From: Podaxis mareebaensis
Lineage: Eukaryota; Basidiomycota; Agaricomycetes; Agaricales; Agaricaceae
Assembly: GCA_018524725.1 (NCBI GenBank)
Contig: JAEUWP010000138.1
Coordinates: 62,001-126,000, forward strand
Reading direction: 5' to 3'
Length of the DNA stretch: 64,000 bases
In this document: piece after piece, positions 48,487-61,166 of the stretch
Layout: every line of letters begins with the position of its first letter
Position numbering within the stretch: the first letter of the stretch is position 1
Notes under the pieces: generated by a model
Database searches by the model: none
Told to the model about the DNA's origin: nothing
Seen by the model: the letters and a program-made list of their open reading frames with translations, nothing else
Position numbers and translations under genes: made by a program

Positions 48487-51400
48487 TTAAATGAAAGCCT
48501 GCAGTGCATGTCTATCATAAACATTTTGGCCTTCACTCAGCTCTCCGAGATCAGGATAGAATGGCACAAGTGCATCAGCCGCACCAAGGTACAAGGCATT
48601 ATAAATTCTCCAATACACCTCCCTGACCTTCCGCGCGGGATGGAACAATCCTTGCAACGTATAGCTGAGCAAGATACCAGGACCGAGAGTCACTCGCATG
48701 GCTTCAATAGCCTCCATAACTGCACCAATAACGTGTGGCGAGGTTTCGAAACAGTTTGGCCACACAAGATTCATTAGGTGGAGCATCGAGTCTTCACAAC
48801 CAAGACCTGCAACTCCGAGGGCAAGATGTTTGACGATGGTGCTCGCTGTTTGTCTGTGTACAAGGTCACGATCTGTCAGAGCATCTTCGAGCATGGTGAC
48901 GACTGAGTCGCAGTAGTACGCAGATTGAGGGCCGACATATTCAAAAACGAAGGAGAGGGCTTTGAGACAGCCAGTGCGGACGTTGAGCTCGGCTGTACGG
49001 TATTCGTTGAGAATTGCAGGAATACAAGTAAAAGCTAGAAAGGAAAAAGACGTTAGTCAATGGAAGAAGTGATTGAGAGCTAATGGTACTCACGTCCGCA
49101 AGTTTCCGCCACGATCGCGATAGCTACGGTACTGCACACACGGGACTGACGTTCTTGCACACGAAGGTTGGTGAGGAGAACAGATAGGACGTCCTGGGGT
49201 CCCAAACTTTTGGCGATGTAACCGAAGGAGTTAACTGCAGCACGACGAATGCCCTTCTTGTGAGCCTTGAGGAGGTCGAGCAACTCGAAGCAAATACGCA
49301 TCCATTCTCGAGCAGGTACGAATTCGGCACCACGATCGGCAATGCGACCGATCAAGTTGATGGATGCTTCTTGCACCTTTTCGTGCCTGTTACGGAGGAT
49401 AGGTGTCATACGAGGAACTAAATAGCGCAAGTCAGTAATAAGTTTTATTGTGAATAAACAAGGATACTCACGAAGATCTTTAACAGGAGGATTCATCTGC
49501 GTCATACCAACGACGTTAGCGATAGCGCCCACAGCTGCGATAATGCTACCCAAGGTGTCGGGATATTCTTCACCCAATTGTTCAAATAATACAAGCCCGA
49601 GTTTGCTGAGAAGTTGGTCTTCACCGCACTGCTTAATGACAACAGCTAGACGGCTGGTCAGATCAGCAGCTTGCTGACGGACCTTGGCGCTCTTGTTGTT
49701 CAAACGCCAAAGGATGGTGGAGACGATCTGGGTGAGGTAAGGTTTGACACGGATACCAAGAGCGTTGACGACCGTTCCAAAGCCATCGAGCATGACTTGG
49801 TCTTCTGTCGTTTGCTCCTGGAAGGAGTAAATGATACCGTCAACGAGCCGAACTTCGAGTCGTTCGTCAATATCCGAGGCACCGAGGGTGGCGACGACCT
49901 TGGTAATTGTTTCCATAACCATCTTCCTGTACGGTTCCGACTCGTCCTTGAGCTCGTTCACAATGCGTCCAACGATTTCCGACACCCCGGCCTTCTGCGC
50001 AAGCTCGACGGTTGTCTCCACAACTTGGCGGTAGTTACGACGATCAAGGGCCATACGACGAACCCAGAAGGCTTTGAAGAAGTCGGGAAGAATATCCTGC
50101 TTAATATACTGAGGGGTAACACCTTCGGTTGCTGCACACTGCTTGACGACCTTCAGCACAATCTTCTTCATCTCCTCGTCTGAGGTTTGGAACTCTCGAA
50201 TGAGAATGACGGTGACTTCCTTAGTATAGTAAGACGCGTATTCGGGATCCATGAGGGGTATGATGAAGCCGATAGCCTTCAAGAATGCAGCAAGGCCCTT
50301 GCCACGGTGAAGACGGATACCAAGCCACAATGGCTTGAGCACGTTATCGAAGGACTCGATACCATAGGGGGCAGCTGCCTCCGCCAATGCAGCCAAACCC
50401 AAGGCAGTCATGGTTCTGACTTTCTGCTGCTCGTCTGTCAAACCGTGAGCGATACAATCGACGAGATTACGAAGGTGAGGCAGAACCGCGCATCCCATCA
50501 TAATGGCAATTTGCTGGACAATACGAATACCAGTGTGTCGAGCTTGCCAGGACTTCTTAGACCGACAGACGGCCTTCAAGAAGGGGAGGAGTGATGGGAT
50601 ACCCAAGGCAGATGCAACAACGGAAAACGCTCGCGCTGTCGTGTTACGGACATATTCGTCGGCATGATCGATATCAGGACGCATGGTGGAAATCATATGT
50701 GCGAGACCGGCGGCTTTGGAAAGGTTGGAGATGATTTCGCGACCCTCGACACGGGCGTAATAGTCCTCATCAATGAGCAGAGGCTCAATGACGACGAGAA
50801 TCTTGTGGACATAGGGACGGACAAGGTCATCGAGCTTGTAGAGCACGCGGTCAATGACTTTAACAAGCAAATGCCGTTCTTGGTCCTCCAGCGTGCGTTC
50901 CATGAGCAGTGGCAGAATCTTGTCGAACAACGGGCCAGCCCCGAACTCGCGAGCTTTGTCGGTGATTTGGCGGAGAGCAGTTTTACGAACGGGTGGTGTG
51001 CCGTTTTTGATTTTGAGAAGCAATCGCATAATCTTCCTTTCCTTCATCTCCTCTACCGTCAACTCTGTCTCATCCTCCTCCTTCAGAATCTTGGCGAAGT
51101 ATTGTGCGTCCTCAGGCTTGAAGAACGCCAAATTGCCGACGCCAGGAATCTCTGTCGGTAGCTCGGGTGCCAATCCAGCGGCAGCGGCAACAGCAGCTGC
51201 ATCCGAGCTTTCCTGTATATGGAACCCGCCGACCTCCGTAACGGCGGGAGGCATGAATTTCCTCGGGTTGATGGCGGGCGCATATCCAGGTGGAGGCGTC
51301 ACAATGACGTATCCACTGGTAGGGAGCAAGGCGTCAAGCTCCTCGTCGGTAAGGTACCGGTTGTGTTTGTCATCGTGGTTGATACCAGGCGTGTTCATGA

Positions 51401-52067
51401 TAATTGGAGTCATGGGGACGTCCTGAACAGCAGGAGTTTGATCCCAACGCGATTTCTTGGGTGCCTCAGCAGCAACTTCCGCAGGTGTAGCGTCCCATCT
51501 GGAGCGACGTTTCTTTGGTGCGGAGGCCTCTAAGGCTTCCTTTGACCACTCACCTGTGTCGCGCTGGTTGGGATCTTTATTTTCATCCGTCGTCTCCACG
51601 TCCCACCTCCTCTTCCTCTTCGTCCCCGATGTTTCTTGTTGTCGTGCCATAGCCAGTTCCTTCGCCGCCGCCAGCTCCTTTGCAACATCTTCAATTTCAG
51701 CCGCAGGCGGTGTCTTGTCCAAATCCATCTTCATCTTTCCCTCCTCCCTCTCCTTCCTCTCTTTCTCCTCAATGGCCCTCTTCACCCGCAGCTCTTCCTG
51801 CTCCAATCTCGCCAGCCTCATAGCCTCTTTATAACCACCCTCGACATCCTCTCCATCCTTTGCAGTGAACGCGTCTGCGCTATCGACAGCAACGCGGTTG
51901 AAACGGCGGTTATGGTAGTCAGACTGCCGGGCGGCGATTTGCCGTGTTTTCGCAGTCTCCGCAAACGGATCAACGTCCTCTTCCTCCGCCATCTCTGCAA
52001 ACTCGTCGAGCACCTCTTTGGGCACTGTGAAAGAGTCGAGCAGCCTTGGTGAGCCTGGACGAGACAT
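48487..52067 (-). CDS. HSH155: Splicing factor 3B subunit 1 (SF3B1/Hsh155), U2 snRNP
   Basis: Core U2 snRNP protein that clamps the branch-point helix. The N-terminus carries three RW-type U2AF-ligand motifs ([26 protein letters not shown]), then [20 protein letters not shown] and [19 protein letters not shown]. The C-terminal two thirds is the HEAT superhelix: [132 protein letters not shown], ending [20 protein letters not shown]. Only two introns, near the 3' end (around 49430 and 49050). The position equal to human Lys666 is Arg here, while Lys700 is kept. The pladienolide-pocket residues equal to human Lys1071, Arg1074 and Val1078 are also kept. Complete protein. Confidence 0.96.
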
Positions 52068-53113
52068 GGTAGTGTTGAGTTGAGATGGAAGTGCTCTTCA
52101 GAGTCAAGTTGAGCTGACGGCAAGTCAAGATGACCAAGACACTTTCCCACGCCACGGACGTATTTATAGCCTGTCACACCATCACGCAAGTCACCCACCC
52201 ATACTTTTTTCTCTCTTTTTTTTTTTCTCTTGTGGACAGCTCAGTCGTTCATGAACGCATTCTAGTGACCTGTGAGTATTCCCTCCACCTCTTCTCAATG
52301 ATGATTTCTTGCCGCCCCAGTCCTAGCTCAAGGCAGTGACGATCGGCAGAGCATGTAGCCAAACATTTTGCACCTCTGATCCTTCCTCACATTCGTGATC
52401 GATCTTGATATTTACACCCTTGTTTCAGGTCATCGTACACGCTCCACGTCGCTTCCAGCTACTGTATGGCATAATGGTAAGTTGATGTTTCACAAAGTCT
52501 ACATGTTGACAACCAATCACCAAACCCGAACCTTTCGAGGGATGGGGAGATTACCAAACCAAAACTAAGAACAGCCAGCTGAATCTTCCCTCATTATGTT
52601 TCTTGACTCCAACACCCTTACTAACAACCGTGCACGTTTCAGGGTGCGTCACGCGTGTGTATGTGATACCAAATTGTAAGTCATTACATCGTCATTCTTT
52701 CGTATTGTTCTCTGTAGCTACAGCTATTCCAAATACATTCTTTTCGACATTAATATCATGGACCACAAAGCATCAGAGCCGGACATTGGATTTCGACAGT
52801 CTATCTAGCTACTGTACACGAAGGATAATACAGATAACAGAAGAGATAACCAGGAGAAAAGGCGGCATAGCAATTTAAATGTCATCAAAGGTCGTCAACC
52901 GGTTCGCAAAGTCAACATGTGAACGAAATGCAAGGAATGGAAGTAAAACTAACCATCATGAGCTTAGGGAAGAAACAATGAAGGCAAGACGTAACACAGA
53001 CCATCAGAGAGAGAAAGGGATACATCAAGACAAAAATCAGATTCAGGATAATCGCAAGAAACAAAAGAGAGAAACTCGTCGCGTCAGTATCAAACAAGAG
53101 AAAAGCACATAAT
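52068..53113 (+). ncRNA. Possible spliced non-coding transcript (1.05-kb gap)
   Basis: No protein gene is seen, but a run of good + strand splice sites occurs: donor GTGAGT at 52272, acceptor TTTCAG ending 52428, a 48-nt exon, donor GTAAGT at 52477, acceptor GTTTCAG ending 52642, a 33-nt exon, donor GTAAGT at 52676 and acceptor CTGTAG ending 52717. The tiny exons carry stops in all useful frames. The first intron has ATGATGA (52298-52304) and CTGA (52376-52379), like C and D boxes, but no terminal stem is evident. A snoRNA host gene is one reading; an alternative is a spliced short-peptide gene or chance. Confidence 0.3.
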
Positions 53114-55951
53114 CTACCACCAACTCCTATACTTCCCAGGTAAGTCCAGCGCACCCGGACTATCATACAGCAACGAGCTCCTGCTCTTGCCAAATAACCC
53201 TCCAGGACTGTCCGAGAGTGTTCCCATCCTGTTCAGCTCATCGTCGAGTAGGGTTCTGGGATCCTGGGGGTCAAGGATCGGTCTCGAATGAGGGGTTCGA
53301 TTGAAAGGTGATGTGCCAAAGTCGTTGGGTGTGCGGAATGGCGAGTCCATGATATTCGAGTTGAATAGCTTCCTCGGAGTGGTAGGATTTCCAGGGAGCC
53401 CATCAGTACTTCCTTTCCGTTTGCGCGGCGTTCGAAGAGGGTCTTGCTCACTGTCGGGATCGAATGGTACGGTAGGAGGTGGATCTAGGTTGGACTTGTA
53501 ATGAGCCAGGCTTGCCGATGGGCTCATATGTAGGCCCTTATGGGAGAGGGGTGTGTGAACAGAGGATAAATGCATTTGTCGATTCGGTGGTGTGGAAGGG
53601 GTAGGTGTCGTTGGTCGGTCGGAAGGCCCAGCCTCGGAATTGGACAGCGGAAGAGCCGCTTTCGCAGCTCTCCTTTCGAGTGTAGGAGAGGGTGGCAAGA
53701 GAACTGGCGGGTACTATTAGAGAATCAGATTGAGCACTGTGATCGATCAATTTAAAAATAGAACTAACCTGGCCAGTAGCTGCTCGCTGACCCTCCATCT
53801 TCGACTTGAGTAGCCCATCCTCGTCTTCAGCAACAACACGTTTAGAGCTCAAGAGTTTGATGCTGGGCTCAAGCGCATCAGACTTCGAGTGATCACCCCA
53901 AAACCGAACGGGCTTCAACGTCGTACCACCACTTAGAGGAAGAACATCCTCGGTATCGTTCTGTTCTTTTTCCTCTCGCTGTGAATCTGGTTCTACAATC
54001 TTGCAAGCGACATTACCACCATCCATTCCCTCCAAGTCCATGTCGCTTGTCGTAGGCATTGACGGCGAACTTGAGGAATGACGGTTGGGAGTCAGGCCCG
54101 GGACGGAGGATGCGGATGAAGTAGGCGTGCTGGACGAAGAATTCGGTACCGCTTGGGATGGAGATGTCTCCCTATTCGAGGAAACTGAATTGGCGGAAGA
54201 AGACTGCGTCGAGGTCTCATTACGCTGGCTGAGAACACGGTTGAAGGCAGAAGCTGCGGGTAGGGGAGGAAAAATGATTTCAGCGGGAAGAGTCTGAGGT
54301 TGGGACATGCAACTTTGATAGTATGGCTGGTGGTGGGGAGTAGGACGCGTCGGAGGGAAGAGGGGAGCAAAACTGGAGGATGGACATTGATTGCCTACAG
54401 GCGCCATTACCGGAGACGATGGCTGATCCCTGCGTGCGCGCTTAGATTTGCGAGGATCAATATCATCAGTATCGGGCCTCTTCCGCGCCCGAGCTTTGCC
54501 TTTTGTCTGTTTCTCTTTCGCCGCAACTTCTTTCATATAATCCTTGCACAAATGCTTCCTGAAGTTGCCGCCTTTGAAGCACTCCAAATCTTCGTCCCAT
54601 ATGGCCCATTGCGTGCGACCAACAGATCGGTCTCTGGGGACCTTGCGGAAACAGACCGTGGTACTGAGAACATGACGGATGCTGTTCATCCATGTTGTTT
54701 CCCCACGCTTAAAATGGGGATACACGATGGTGATCCAATCATAGATTTCCTGCAAAGTCAAGCGGTGCTCAGGCGAAGATAGAATGGCTTGTCCCACGAG
54801 TGCCGCGTAGGATAAATCTGGTTTGTTTGTTGAATAGGGACCAGGGGGAAGTGTGTATGGAAGCTTGTCGTACTCCTCTTCTTTGGGAGCCGGGCCGATT
54901 GGTCCCGGTGATGAAACCAGATTCACAGCGCGCGGGGGAGAAGAGACCGGCGAGGAGGGCGGCGGTGATGACGGAGGTAAGGGTGATTTGAAAACCTTTG
55001 TTGATGGTTTGTGGATACGGTTGGCCTGAGGCGTGACAGGAAGGGTGGAGGAAGATGCTTCCGCGGCTTGGGCGGAATGAGGGAGCTGATAACTGCCATA
55101 TGCTGAATAGGGATAGTATTGATAGTGTGATGTGCCCTGTACGTGTGAGGTGGGTAGCGTGCGTGTGTCAGTGGGTGTCTCACTTCCTTGCGTCGCCTCC
55201 TACACTTTGTCAGATGGGAGCAGATTATAAATGAAATGGGCGTTACCTTTCGAGAGTGACTGGTGGAGTTTAGTTCAGTATGTTCTCTGTAGTATTTATT
55301 CTTCTGCGGCGTGACGGGTACAGCAGATTGTTTCTGAAAAGTTGTCAATACCGATCTCGCTTAAACGCGTGGAGTCAAGCGGGAACGTACGGCAGTAATA
55401 ACTGGCAAAATATTGTCTTCGTCATCCAGAGTCTGAGCGCGTCCATTGTCGCGCGACTGCATGAAGGAATCCAGGCTCACACTCGGTTGCGACGACGCGT
55501 TGCTGGGTGAAGGCGACGGTGGATTGGGGATGGCAGACCTCGCGAGCTCACGCTCCTTCTCTCTCCTGCTCTTTCGTTCCCTTTTGTTTTGTCTTCGCTG
55601 TCTCTCAATGACCATTTCCATGGAGTCGTATTGACGGGAGGGAAAGGCATTTTCAGGCGCTTCAGATTTGATTGGTGTGATGGGGGGAGTGGAGTCGCGG
55701 AAAGAGGCAGAGCTTGTCCTAGAGACGGAGCGCGCAATAGAGGAGGAAGCACTGGAGGACCTGAATCCTGAGCGCAAATCTGAATTGGACCGTGACCTGT
55801 AGCCACTATCGCGGTCAATAACGCGTGAGGGAGTGTTATCGTCAGCAGTGAGAAACTGGCGCATTTGGTTGCTGTGTTTGCTAAGGTCCTCGCGCGTTAT
55901 ACCGAGGGTATACAAGAGTTGAGATATGGGGGACACTTGTGGGTCGGCCAT
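53114..55951 (-). CDS. Forkhead-domain transcription factor
   Basis: DNA-binding winged-helix factor. N-terminus MADPQVSPISQLLYTLGITR, then Ser/Arg-rich and coiled, basic segments. Two small exons (KQSAVPVTPQKNKYYREHTE and EATQGSETPT...) lead to a proline-rich region. The forkhead domain (about 54540-54830) reads KPDLSYAALVGQAILSSPEH, LTLQEIYDWITIVYPHFKRG, TTWMNSIRHVLSTTVCFRKV and TQWAIWDEDLECFKGGNFRK. Recognition helix 3 keeps Asn, Arg and His of NSIRH but has Val where most families have Asn (RHNLS). A basic stretch KGKARARKRP and a long Ser/Thr/Pro tail with several TP sites follow, suggesting Cdk or MAPK control. It ends KYRSWW at 53114. It could relate to Sep1/Hcm1/Fkh-type regulators, but the subfamily is not assigned. 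Confidence 0.88.
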
Positions 55952-56454
55952 CAGAGGATTGAATCAAGGCAAACTCTAAGACACGGTAGCTCTTGGAAAT
56001 GTGCAGACCCTGGGAATACAGCAAAAAGAAAAAGAGAAAAATGAGACGAGGAGTAGGGAGGATGAAAAGAGGGTGGTGTTTGGAAGTGGGGGAAAGGTAG
56101 CGCGTGGTGTTGTGGTAAGGAGGAGGAAGGATGGAGAAGAAAATGAGGATGAGGAAAGATGCCAAGGCGCAGGGGGACAAGACGCCCCGTCCAAATTTGG
56201 GCGACACGTCCAGGTACGGATCAACTCCGACTTTCTCACTTCTCAGTCTCATCCACTTCACGTACTCATTTCCTCAATCTCCGGCATTTCATACACGTTG
56301 GAGACACGAACTAAATACTATACACACGTCTATACATACCCACTTATCAGATCTTGTCCATCCCTCTCTTGGTCTTCCCGACTGCGCTTGGACCTATGGC
56401 ATGAATTCTAGGATCCAAATCAGCATCTCTCTCTCTTGCGACACAAATATCACA
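55952..56454. other. Intergenic between DNA ligase IV 3' end and forkhead start
   Basis: 503 bp upstream of the forkhead gene, purine-rich on the + strand just before its start (pyrimidine-rich on the coding strand). No gene seen. Confidence 0.4.
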
Positions 56455-59400
56455 CTAACCGTCCTCGTCCACCAATGTATTTTCCTCCACGCACGCATCG
56501 ATGAATTCACTGATGACTAGATGACGTCGCTTTGGTCTATGCAAAAACACGCCTCAGCCGTGTCCACCACGCCGTTATGGGCTGCTTACTGAGAAGTGGC
56601 TTTGATCAGCTCTAGTCTTCGCGTAACATCTCGCTTGTCCAATACGACGTGTGTCAACTTCGGTTCGTGAAGGCCTACAATCCTGCCACCATTTGCTGTG
56701 ATGATTTCCGCCAGCTTTGCGAACCTATTTGCTCAGGTGAGAAACCCATTTCCAGTGGACTGGGGCACACATACCTCGCCGTAATATCTTCTTCTCTCTT
56801 GCTCTTCACCTCCATGCCATTCTGACGAGCGTTCTCAGGTGAATCGAGGTAGAAACACCTATCCAGGATATGATCAGTACACGAAAGGAGCAAAGGCGAA
56901 ACGACTTGCAGGTGTTTGAATATCAGCTCTTCATCATACGCCATCGCCTCGTTCGTTTCTCCCATCTTCACATCCTGCACATCCTCGGACTCGTTCGCAT
57001 CTTGTCCTCTCTTCACCTTTATCCAGTCGTCGTCATCCACATTCTCTTCTGCATTGGCCACGTCAGCGTTGTCAGAATCATGGTCACTCTCCGTTTCGGT
57101 CCCAGACTCATTTTTTTCGGCTGCAACAGTTGTCGAAGTCGAAGAAGCATTCCCTCCCCTAAACCACTCTGCCAAAGCAGGATCTAGGCTATCCGCATTA
57201 TGTTCCGTCTCTGGCGATCTCTCTCTTGATTGGACGGGTGTTGGTTCGGCGCTTTTATTAGCATTCACTTCATCTTCTTCTACAACCTCCTCTTCTCCAC
57301 CCCCCTCGTAATCGGGTTCATTCATTCTCCCGGTCGTCGCATGGAAGAAATATCTACAACTCAGGTGAATGTACCACTCCCAAATTGCATAAGAAATCAT
57401 GGACGAACTTGTGGTGAAACGGCGCAGGCTCTCCAAGCGCAATCGAATCTTCAATCCATGAAGGCTTAATCACATCATTCAACCCTTTGTTTATCACCAA
57501 TTTTAAGTCATACGCTAAGCCCGTGTTTCATTAGGTTGGCATCAATGAATCGGCGAATGAAAGGGTTTGTTGGAGTGAGCAATTACGGTGCTTGATTAAG
57601 ATAAAGAGTGATAAACTACTCACGCGTAACGGTCCCGCCGTATATAACCAACATATCTGGCTTGGCAATCTGAGCGCAAGTACCTCCATTTGCATGTATC
57701 CTTGTTTCATGGATGCCTTCAGCTTTAATTTAAAAGCAAGTAAACTGAAAACCTTACAGTTTCATCAACTCTTTACGATCTTGGTCACCCGTCCGTGATT
57801 TGGGATCCGACATCACGACTGTTAGATCGCGAATGTTGCTATATCATTTTCGGCTACATTGCTTAGTTTCAAGTTTGATTACCCACCAAACTTCATTCCG
57901 TCGAAAATGTCGGACTGAACCGACACGTCCCTCAGACTCGGTCCCTGATATTGGGGAAGTACTGCAGCCTGTGTAGAGAATTTAATTATTCTTTCTCGGA
58001 GTTAGATTTTCTCCTTCACAAACCTTCTTAACGTTGGTTTTGCGTTTCTTCTTCGATCCCCTATGTCATAGGGACGACGTCATCGACGACACAATCATGT
58101 GAAAGGAAAACGCGATCAACGTACACGATGTCGCTTTCCATTTTGCGTTTCCGTTCTGACCTTAAGCTATCCATTACGGCTACCAAATTTGTTTAGTCTT
58201 TCACATTGCAGAGTGTAATGGGCCATACCTGTTGCAGTCATACAGTCGGCAACAGTCAGATCGTCTCTAATAGCGACTGCTCGAGGAAATCGCATTGTGA
58301 AACCCATGTGGTATTGATCTGTGCCCAGTCGTCAGAGACTGGTCCTGCCACACAACGAAGTGTACCAGACCTGTTGGGACAATCTCCGCTGCCTTGACCT
58401 TCACGATAAATGAACTGTATGTATCCTTGTCAGCGCGTTAAAACAGCACCGGGGAACCAGCTCATACTCTTCAGGCTCCAGGAATACATCGCCTTTGTCT
58501 TCGTGTGATCGTTTTGCGGTGAGAAGGAACGAAGGTTCTTGTTGGGCATTCCATGCCTTCCACGGCTTTTCACGGATCCAGACATAGTCGGCATATGAGA
58601 GACCAGAACCAATACGAACAAAGGTGCTGTATCTGGGGTGCGATGAGCTAGCCCTAGCAAACCAATGAAATACATGCGTACTTGGGCTCATCGTCATCCT
58701 CTTCAGTTCGACGATCGTCAAAGACGGCACATACGAGGGTCGATACACCGCCACCGCGTTTACCAGATCCGTAGTTGCCAGCTGCGTCATGTAATGAGAA
58801 ATCGAAGCTTTAGAAGGGACCACACGCTGCTTACCGACAACCAGCACATCTACCGTTTCGCCCATGTTGTCCTATTAAAATTCTTCGGGATATATCTAGA
58901 GATATAGGAGGAAACAGCGTACCATATATTCCGGTTTTACCTAAGTGAGGTAAACACAAGTCGCATTAAGTCCAAGAGAAGTGTAACAGCACTCACTTTA
59001 ATCCAATCCATATTGCGCCCGTTCAGCACGTATTTCGACAAGGGGTGTTTAATGACCAGACCCTCGCCTCTAGTAGCTATAACCTCGTCCATTCGCCCCC
59101 TGATATCTTTAGCCGTTTTGCCCCTGTATTCAACAGCATATTCAATACGGCCTGGGATTTCACTAAGGCAGTGTCTGAGGTTGCGTTTGCGAAATGAAAG
59201 GGGTTTGTGGATTAAGGATTGACCATTGAGGTAGAGGAGATCGAAGACTTTGACTGGGGAGGCCATAGTGAGATCGATCAAGAAGGCGATGAAGGGCGAC
59301 CTACAGCATGGACGTGGATTGTGTTCTTGTTTTGATTTATCTGAAGAACTGTGAGAGTTGGGACAAGGTATATGTGAAAGCTCTGACCTAGTGCAGCTGT

Positions 59401-60900
59401 CTTGAGTGTGCCAAAGGGTAAATTGCGCTCTGTCACAGGGTCCCATACCAGCATCTCTCCGTCAATGATAATGCTAGATACCCCATTAGGCGCAGAGCGG
59501 AATCGCTGGAAGGAACTGCTCACTCGTCAACACGACTATCGAAGGCTTGGTCAATGTAGGGTGTAAGACTGCCAGTCCCAACGTGTTTCCCGTAGAGGTA
59601 TGTGTAATCTTTCCCTTTCCTGTCTCGTGTCATTAACAGTAGTACATCGAGTGACGACCGGTAATCACCTGGAACAGTAGAAGTACTCATTCCCTCTCTT
59701 ATGCAATTGCATTCGTTCCCCGTCAAGTTTCTCCTCGATGAAAAACTCGGAACCACTCATTTCACGGACTGTATCCTCGAGTCTCCTTGTTGGACGCTTG
59801 CACAGCATAGGAGCAAATGCTCGAAACAATTGGACGGCTTTATCCTACTCGCTGCGTGAGTATGCAAGCTAGGAACAGTGGAGGATAGTAGTACCTCGGC
59901 GTTTAGGCGGAAAGAGGGATCCCACAGCTCCCAAGCGACTTTCTTGAGATCTGAGCATGTGTTGTACAAGTCTTGGGCGTCTGGGTGAAAGACAGAGAAT
60001 ACCGTAGTCTCCTTGACGGATATTTGCATGTCTGACAAGCCGTTAGAAGAGGATATAGGCCATGAAAATGAGTCATACCCTTGAGAATGATACGGATAAT
60101 CCACCGTTGCTCCTCTGCTGTGGACCTGTTGTAGACCTGTTGGAGAATCTTCGACTGGACATCCCTGTAGGCGCGGTGAGGTCGTGGTCACTGACGAGCG
60201 TCAACAACGCACTGTTTTCCCATATTCTGCGCAAGCTCGTCGAGGATGTGGTTGAGGTCATCAATCGATAGCGACCCCTCGATTACGGAGGATCGCTTGC
60301 TGACAACTTCGTATAATACAGTTGGAAAGTCTCCAGACGCTCTCTGTGGATGGCAGGTTTTTGATTTAGTTTTCAAGAGAAGGCAAGACGTCGTACTTCT
60401 CGATCTGTTGGCTTCTTCCAATTCAACATACGGATGGCGTCTGGGTCTCTCATGCCCAAGGGGATAAGCTTGATGTATGTCTTTGCAAGGTTCTTCTCCT
60501 TCAAACCATACACCGCACGCTCTCGATCTTTCTGCGAGCGGCACGTCCAGTTTATAAACCCAAGATAACTTCTAAGGAGTCGAGGCACACCTGGGGTAAT
60601 AGAAGTCGTAGAACAGGGTATAAATCATACCCCTTTTCTTGTCTCCAATGCTATCGGGAATGAAATCAGAGACCTGAATGGTCGGCGATCTTAACATACA
60701 GTAAACCATGCACTCAGTAGCTTCTTTCTTCTATCTTGTTTTCTCTCCACGGACAATTTCTCAAACAGACCAACAAGAATGGCGAACGGGGCGCTGTCAA
60801 CATTCTGTGGAGGCGCTGGGTAACTTGGTTCTTCAACTTCAGGTTGGTCTTGTATTGGCAACCTTGGGGGACTTGATGGCGCCGGTGTTGGTTGCATCAT
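56455..60900 (-). CDS. LIG4: DNA ligase IV (non-homologous end joining)
   Basis: ATP-dependent ligase that seals double-strand breaks with XRCC4/Lif1. Start MMQPTPAPSSPPRLP at 60900; N-terminal DNA-binding domain with HWRQEKGYDLYPVLRLLLPQ and KDRERAVYGLKEKNLAKTYI. The nucleotidyl-transfer motif I is KLDGER in SGSEFFIEEKLDGERMQLHK, followed by FDSRVDE, ILDGEMLVWDP, FDLLYLNGQSL, TRGEGLVIKHPLSKY and motif V WIKVKPEY. The OB-fold part has GSGKRGGGVSTLVCAV and VKAAEIVPTDQYHMGFTMRF. Two BRCT repeats close the protein, separated by an acidic linker (GGGEEEVVEEDEVNANKS). The last intron, read from the coding strand, gives ATSQ-PKRRHLVISEFIDACVEE, ending NTLVDEDG at 56455. Highly intron-rich. Divergent from a kinase gene across 266 bp. 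Confidence 0.93.
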
Positions 60901-61166
60901 ACTTGATAATGATGGGATATCTCGAACAGGTTTTATTGCGGTGGTGTGAAGTTGTAAATCGGAAGGGGTTGAAATAGTTCGGGACTCTGGACGAGTTGGC
61001 GGAGTCGTCAGACGACGTCACGATCACGTGACTCGGAAGCGAGACGCGTCGCATATATTTACTGACAAAATATGCACAATATACACTTAAACTCTTCACT
61101 CTATCCCCTCATCACCTATTTCCGCTTCCTGTCATTCTCTAATCTATAGCACTACATCTGTATTCT
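60901..61166. promoter_or_regulatory. Divergent promoter, LIG4 / Gin4-Hsl1-like kinase, with MCB and E-box
   Basis: 266 bp between outward start codons. It contains an E-box CACGTG (61025-61030), an ACGCGT MluI-type box (61044-61049), a GACGTCAC element (61014-61021) and a TATAT stretch (61053-61057). ACGCGT is the MBF site that drives G1/S genes in yeasts. Cell-cycle control is inferred. Confidence 0.5.

Noticed and set aside
52207..52232. T-run near the SF3B1 upstream region as a pol III terminator
   Set aside because: No A and B boxes or other pol III promoter elements are seen nearby.
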